Below are positions 1-64,000 of a stretch of 64,000 nt of DNA, piece by piece; positions within the stretch are counted from its first letter, which is position 1; every line of letters starts with the position of its first letter. The position numbers and the translations under genes were made by a program. The stretch spans positions 248,001 through 312,000 of the forward strand of contig BAAHQB010000198.1 in the NCBI GenBank assembly GCA_054601695.1. Reading direction: 5' to 3'. This DNA comes from Amorphochlora amoebiformis (taxonomy: Eukaryota; Cercozoa; Chlorarachniophyceae). Under the pieces are notes generated by a model. The model saw nothing but the letters and a program-made list of their open reading frames with translations. It was not told the DNA's origin and did not search any database.

Positions 1-53
1 GCGCTCATGCAAGGGAAACTTCCAGATGGGTATGGACAAATATTATACGCATA

Positions 54-107
<54 letters not shown>

Positions 108-531
108 CGTGTGTAAACACGTACATGTACTTAATTATGCGAATATTATACATATATGCATATGTACATATGTATATCTTTAGATATAATTATGTACATA
201 TACTATATATATATACACATATATATATGTATATATGTACATTTACAATATTACCCATATGTTCTATAAAGAGAAATCCTACTTTTACATATACGTGTAT
301 ATACATCGCATAAAATTACATATATGTATTAGATATATATATATATATATAAACAGATATATATATATATATATATGTACAAGTACAAAAGTATATTTGT
401 GAATATATATCTTATATTTACAATTAAGTATATATAAACAATACAGTTTGGATTGTGGGAAGAAAACCCGAAAGGTTGTGGCGGCCATGTTGAAGGTTAC
501 ATAAATACATGTATTTGTGTAAATACTTTGG

Positions 532-593
<62 letters not shown>

Positions 594-665
594 TATATAT
601 ATGTATAAATATATAAATATATATATATTATGTTTATATGTGTACATATGCACAACACATATATG

Positions 666-708
<43 letters not shown>

Positions 709-810
709 ATATATATACACACATATACATGTATAAAATAAATGTAAATACATATATATAAGATATATATAATATATTATATATAATATGTATGTATGTA
801 TTATATATAC

Positions 811-842
<32 letters not shown>

Positions 843-963
843 TTATATGCATATTATACATATATATATATATATATATATTGATATGTAAATATATATA
901 TAATGTAAATATATACATATGTATATTTATCTAGATATATCCATATATATTTAGGTATGTACT

Positions 964-994
<31 letters not shown>

Positions 995-1023
995 ATATAT
1001 ATTTATGTATGTATGTATATATA
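1..1023. repeat. TA/CA microsatellite with short unique islands
   Basis: This is mainly (TA)n and (TG)n. A non-repetitive patch at about 420-505 reads on the minus strand as a short ATGGCCGCC-led frame, but no partner exon is visible. Confidence 0.9.
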
Positions 1024-2100
1024 TATACATATGTATAAATCAGGCAAACCCAAGAAAACGATTGAGTATGGAAAAGGTTATAGAGAACTGTTCCAGCAGA
1101 TGAGCTAGACTCGGAAGAAGCTGACTGAGCGATATATATATATATATATATATACATTTTAACATATGTAATACATACATACATTTTTATATTTGTATGT
1201 TCGTCAGTGTCTGCAGCATACATTTATGAATGAAGTTCTTTGTAATTATAAGTCTTAATCTAAATCTAGTAATTTCAAGTCCAAAGTTAGAATTACGGCG
1301 TTCTCTAGCTATTACTCTAGTTACTAGTACTATGCGAACATAAGCTCTCCTTCTAACCCCATCTCCGCTGGCAGAAAGTTCTCCATGCCTCGAACGTTCG
1401 GGACCTTAGCATGTATGTGTTTCAATCAGGATTTAGATTCACGTATGCAAATGTGTAGTACTAGTAGTAATGATCTAGATGATGTTGTGTTTGCATATAA
1501 AACTATTATAACGTAGTATTAATCATTATACTACATGAGTCTAGTTATTATGAGTTACGACTTAAATACGGCTACATGTTCATCATTCGTCATTTGACTA
1601 GTTTAATGTCTAGGATGTACCGGCCTTATTTATAGATTCAAAACAGTGCAAGCCTTAATATCAACTTAAATACACGACTACATCTAAACATACTGACTAT
1701 TACTCTAAACAATTGTAAACCATCACCTAGATAGGTACCCTAATACTCACGGTAATAATACAACTGCACTAGATGCGTATAGATCTAACAGATACACATA
1801 CAATCTAAACTATTCATATGTAGTAACACATGGCTTGAAGCCCAGCCCATCTAGCCCATGCTAGCCTTCATCTACAGCCGATGTCGAGCCTTCATCTACA
1901 GCTTTCTTCCTTCTTTACATACAAACCGATTTTCATAAATAACGTTGACTTAATCAGTCGATTCCCTAATGATAAATACCTGAGATGTATTAAACTGTTT
2001 TTTCAACTTTTGTCCCTGTCATAACACGTAAAGGGCTTTCGTGTATTTATTTAGGTGTATATCTGTGTGTATCTTTGCATGTAGATTTTTATCTATGTGC
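1024..2100. other. Unique AT-rich intergenic island, CTAG-rich
   Basis: There is no open frame of note. CTAG, ACTAGT and TCTAGA words are strongly over-represented from about 1,240 to 1,940. A short Ser-rich minus frame at 1030-1135 could be a stray exon but connects to nothing. The island resembles 19850-20830 in word usage. Confidence 0.6.
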
Positions 2101-2403
2101 ATACATATATAAAATATAATATATATATATGTATACGTATGTATGTATGTTCATATATTTTTATTTGCGTGTATATATGCAACCACGTGCATGCATAATT
2201 GTGCAATAGCCGCATCTAATATACACACACACATATATATATCTATATATCTATATATATATATATATATATATAATATGTGGGTGTGTGGAAATATATT
2301 AATATCATGTCTATCTTAGACACAAAATTTTATATTTTGTATTCTATGGAATATGTGTACATATGTCTATATCATTTATGCACGTACACATATTCATATT
2401 ACA

Positions 2404-2439
<36 letters not shown>

Positions 2440-2462
2440 CATACGAACATATATATATATAC

Positions 2463-2509
<47 letters not shown>

Positions 2510-2637
2510 TTTTTCATATCTAAATATGTATTTACAAATATACTATATATATATATATATGTATGTGCATATAGGCATACACGTATATACATATACAAAG
2601 TAAATATATTTTCATATATATACACATTATGCATATA

Positions 2638-2687
<50 letters not shown>

Positions 2688-3007
2688 TATATATACACAT
2701 TTTGCATAGAATATATATATATATATATATATTTGTGTGTGTGTAAATATATGTATATATACACATATACATATACACATATATGTATGTATATGATATA
2801 TCTACATGCATACATACATTCCACACGTACGTACATGTGCACACACACTATATATATATATATATATATATATATTTACATATATATATATATATATATA
2901 CATATACAGACAAACAACTAGTCCATCCCCATTTATCCTCATGAGGTCTATCCATACAACGTTATCTCTACATATACATACACAAGCATATTTCCATACA
3001 TGGTTCG
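2101..3007. repeat. TA/CA microsatellite and 3' flank of gene 2
   Basis: Up to about 2,910 this is (TA)n with CA blocks. From 2,911 to 3,007 it is ordinary sequence that would be the 3' untranslated region of the minus-strand gene. No polyadenylation signal is convincing amid the repeats. Confidence 0.7.
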
Positions 3008-14079
<11,072 letters not shown>

Positions 14080-14142
14080 TGAAGCCGACTTTTATAAATC
14101 TTAATTTAGAAAATTGTCGGGTGAGATAATTCGCGATCCTTG
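14080..14142. promoter_or_regulatory. 63-bp divergent intergenic spacer between gene 2 and the hydroxylase gene
   Basis: The two predicted start codons face away from each other with 63 bp between them. The spacer is AT-rich with a near-palindromic TTTATAAA (about 14,091). If both starts are right, the genes share one promoter region and their 5' leaders must be very short or overlap the neighbour. No further regulatory motif can be read. Confidence 0.35.
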
Positions 14143-19565
<5,423 letters not shown>

Positions 19566-19799
19566 CATTGATGCATCTACAGTTGGTTAGCTACACCATC
19601 CGATTGCAACAACTATTTTAAAATCTTAGACCGACATTTCAGACTCATTCATACTGTCATATGCATATATGTGAATATTTTTGAGATACTAGATATATGC
19701 ATGCAGTAATGGTGGTGTCGGCGAAGCGCGATCCAAAGCGAACTTCATTAATTCATCATTGTTGTAATTTTTTTTAGATTCTCTCTATCTATATACAAT

Positions 19800-19856
<57 letters not shown>
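19566..19856 (+). other. 3' flank of the hydroxylase gene
   Basis: Ordinary AT-rich sequence follows the TAA, and a TA tract lies at 19,803-19,855. No clear AATAAA occurs. This is the probable 3' untranslated region. Confidence 0.55.
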
Positions 19857-19858
<2 letters not shown>

Positions 19859-20829
19859 CTGTATATGGCTAATCTAGCTAATGACCAGAGCCTGTGTCTA
19901 GTGTGTAGATACATAATCTCTAGAATCTATATCTAGAGATAATGAAAATTTACTCGGAAGTCATAGACTAGAGACTACTACTAGACTAGAGCCAGTGTCT
20001 AGCGTAGTCTAGGTAGTCTCTAGAGTCGGATGCGAATTAACTTAAAATTTTCAGTAACTGCTAGAACTGATTAATTCTCCTCTAGATGCTGGCCGAACTT
20101 GCGCGCATGCGTACATGTACAACTCAATAGGTCTAGATCATATATATAAGCTAGATAAGTCTAGAAGTATACATGTAGAACTACACTAGTCTAGACTAGT
20201 ACAGGCTAGAGTCAGAGAGTCTAGAGAGTAACATCTAAAAGATCTACCGTACTCAGTGTACTCTTAGAGACTGGCAGCTATGATGATCTGAGAATATATT
20301 ACGTGATCTTCATATTCGATGTCTGTACGTACACCGTATCTAGAGTATCTAGAGTATACTAGTATACTGGCAGTGCACCTACTACTCTGGCGTTATCACC
20401 TGATACGTACGTGTCCAACGTACATTCTAGACATTGTACGTGTACATGCGTACAATACATACGTAGATACAACTGTTCGAATGAATTAGTTCTAGTAGTT
20501 GAGTCCACCTACGTATGTACTCTACTAGGTCTAGGTACGTACGTATCATGGGTTGCACGTACGTACGCTTCATACGACCGTCATGATCTCGGACATGTCG
20601 CGGCATGTATACGTACGTACTACAGTACAGGCATCACACCTTGCCATCATTGTCTAGATCATGTGTCCGAGTCTCAGAGACAGTATGCATTAACATACTG
20701 ACTAGATTCTTAGTAGATTGAGTATAATAATTCTTGTTCTACCCAGTCTAAGTATCTACAATATCTATAGAATCTAGAAAATACAAAGATTGGTATCACT
20801 CTAGTCACTAGATCTAGTATATCTAGGAT

Positions 20830-20830
<1 letters not shown>
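19857..20830. repeat. CTAG/TACGTA-rich intergenic island
   Basis: This is dense in the palindromic words CTAG, TCTAGA, ACTAGT and TACGTA, often as CTCTAGA clusters. There is no coding support; one 96-codon plus frame (20411-20701) is rich in Tyr/Cys/His from these words. It lies between the convergent 3' ends of the hydroxylase and dynein genes. Confidence 0.7.
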
Positions 20831-21310
<480 letters not shown>

Positions 21311-21464
21311 ATCGAACACATAGATCCAAAGATATATATACCGTAATCGATTCTATGTCATCATTTTGTCAGCACAACAACTTGAGATTATCGTCACTAG
21401 CAAATGTCAACAGTCTACTGTAACATCGACGTCTATAAACATACTGGTCCAGAACTAATCCTCG

Positions 21465-63422
<41,958 letters not shown>

Positions 63423-63430
63423 CTATATGC

Positions 63431-63489
<59 letters not shown>

Positions 63490-63532
63490 TGTGTAGAAGC
63501 ACATTACATTCTATATATGTATATATCATACA

Positions 63533-63563
<31 letters not shown>

Positions 63564-63601
63564 GTATGTATGTATGTATTATATACACACACAAACATAT
63601 T

Positions 63602-63635
<34 letters not shown>

Positions 63636-63721
63636 TACACATATACACACACACATGCATATATCGTGTATACGTATACATACTTTTATAAATACATTGT
63701 GTGTATGCAATACACACATAC

Positions 63722-63769
<48 letters not shown>

Positions 63770-63885
63770 ATATATATATATATACACATACATATATATA
63801 TATATGCACATATATACGTACATATATATATATATATACACATACACATACACACACATGTATGTATGTATGTATGTATAGATTA

Positions 63886-63919
<34 letters not shown>

Positions 63920-63921
63920 CA

Positions 63922-63962
<41 letters not shown>

Positions 63963-63963
63963 C

Positions 63964-63995
<32 letters not shown>

Positions 63996-64000
63996 GTATA

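Noticed and set aside
420-505. Minus-strand ATGGCCGCC start-like context
   Set aside because: Only about 25 codons before repeat, with no partner exon in view; could be the first exon of a gene off the left edge, but this is not supportable.

Overview
This is nuclear DNA of a flagellated eukaryote with many introns. It holds three protein-coding genes in a sea of simple repeats, mainly (TA)n with (CA)n, (CT)n and (GA)n. I rebuilt all gene models by eye, joining exons by reading frame, splice signals and family similarity. No transcript evidence was available. Nearly all of the many short Tyr/Ile-rich open frames are TA/CA repeat read as codons and are not genes.

Layout. (1) 1-3007: TA repeats around a unique, CTAG-rich island (about 1.24-2.05 kb), with no gene I can support. 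(2) 3008-14079, minus strand: an unrecognised gene of about 14 exons, model 420 aa. It has an N-terminal signal sequence followed by a basic Ser/Pro/Arg stretch. (3) 14143-19565, plus strand, starting only 63 bp from gene 2: a 12-exon, 362-aa fatty acid hydroxylase/sterol desaturase superfamily enzyme, most like a C-4 methylsterol oxidase, with all three histidine boxes. (4) 19566-21464: convergent intergenic DNA with a second CTAG/TACGTA-rich island. (5) 21465 to beyond the right edge, minus strand: an axonemal dynein heavy chain of the single-headed inner-arm type (DNAH7/3/12-like). Sixty-eight exons can be joined in frame into about 3,900 residues. Only the extreme N-terminus, roughly 100-150 residues by family comparison, lies outside the window.

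The dynein gene is very uneven. Its seven 3'-most exons carry 7.7 kb of coding sequence, while the other 61 exons are 33-126 nt long (mean about 65 nt) and are separated by introns that are almost pure microsatellite. Other notable items are a dead LINE-type reverse-transcriptase fragment in one dynein intron, telomere-like GGGTTA arrays inside introns of two genes, a 76-bp tandem duplication that copies an exon end with its donor site, and a recursive-splice-like junction in gene 2.

Organism. Axonemal dynein means motile cilia or flagella. Introns begin with GT, but the donor is degenerate beyond GT, and about four of five exons begin with G (AG|G). A bipartite-looking leader on gene 2 would suit an alga with a complex plastid. 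These points suggest a microbial alga or protist; I cannot place it further from sequence alone. The three genes share no pathway: one drives ciliary beating, one modifies a lipid or sterol in the ER membrane, and one is unknown.
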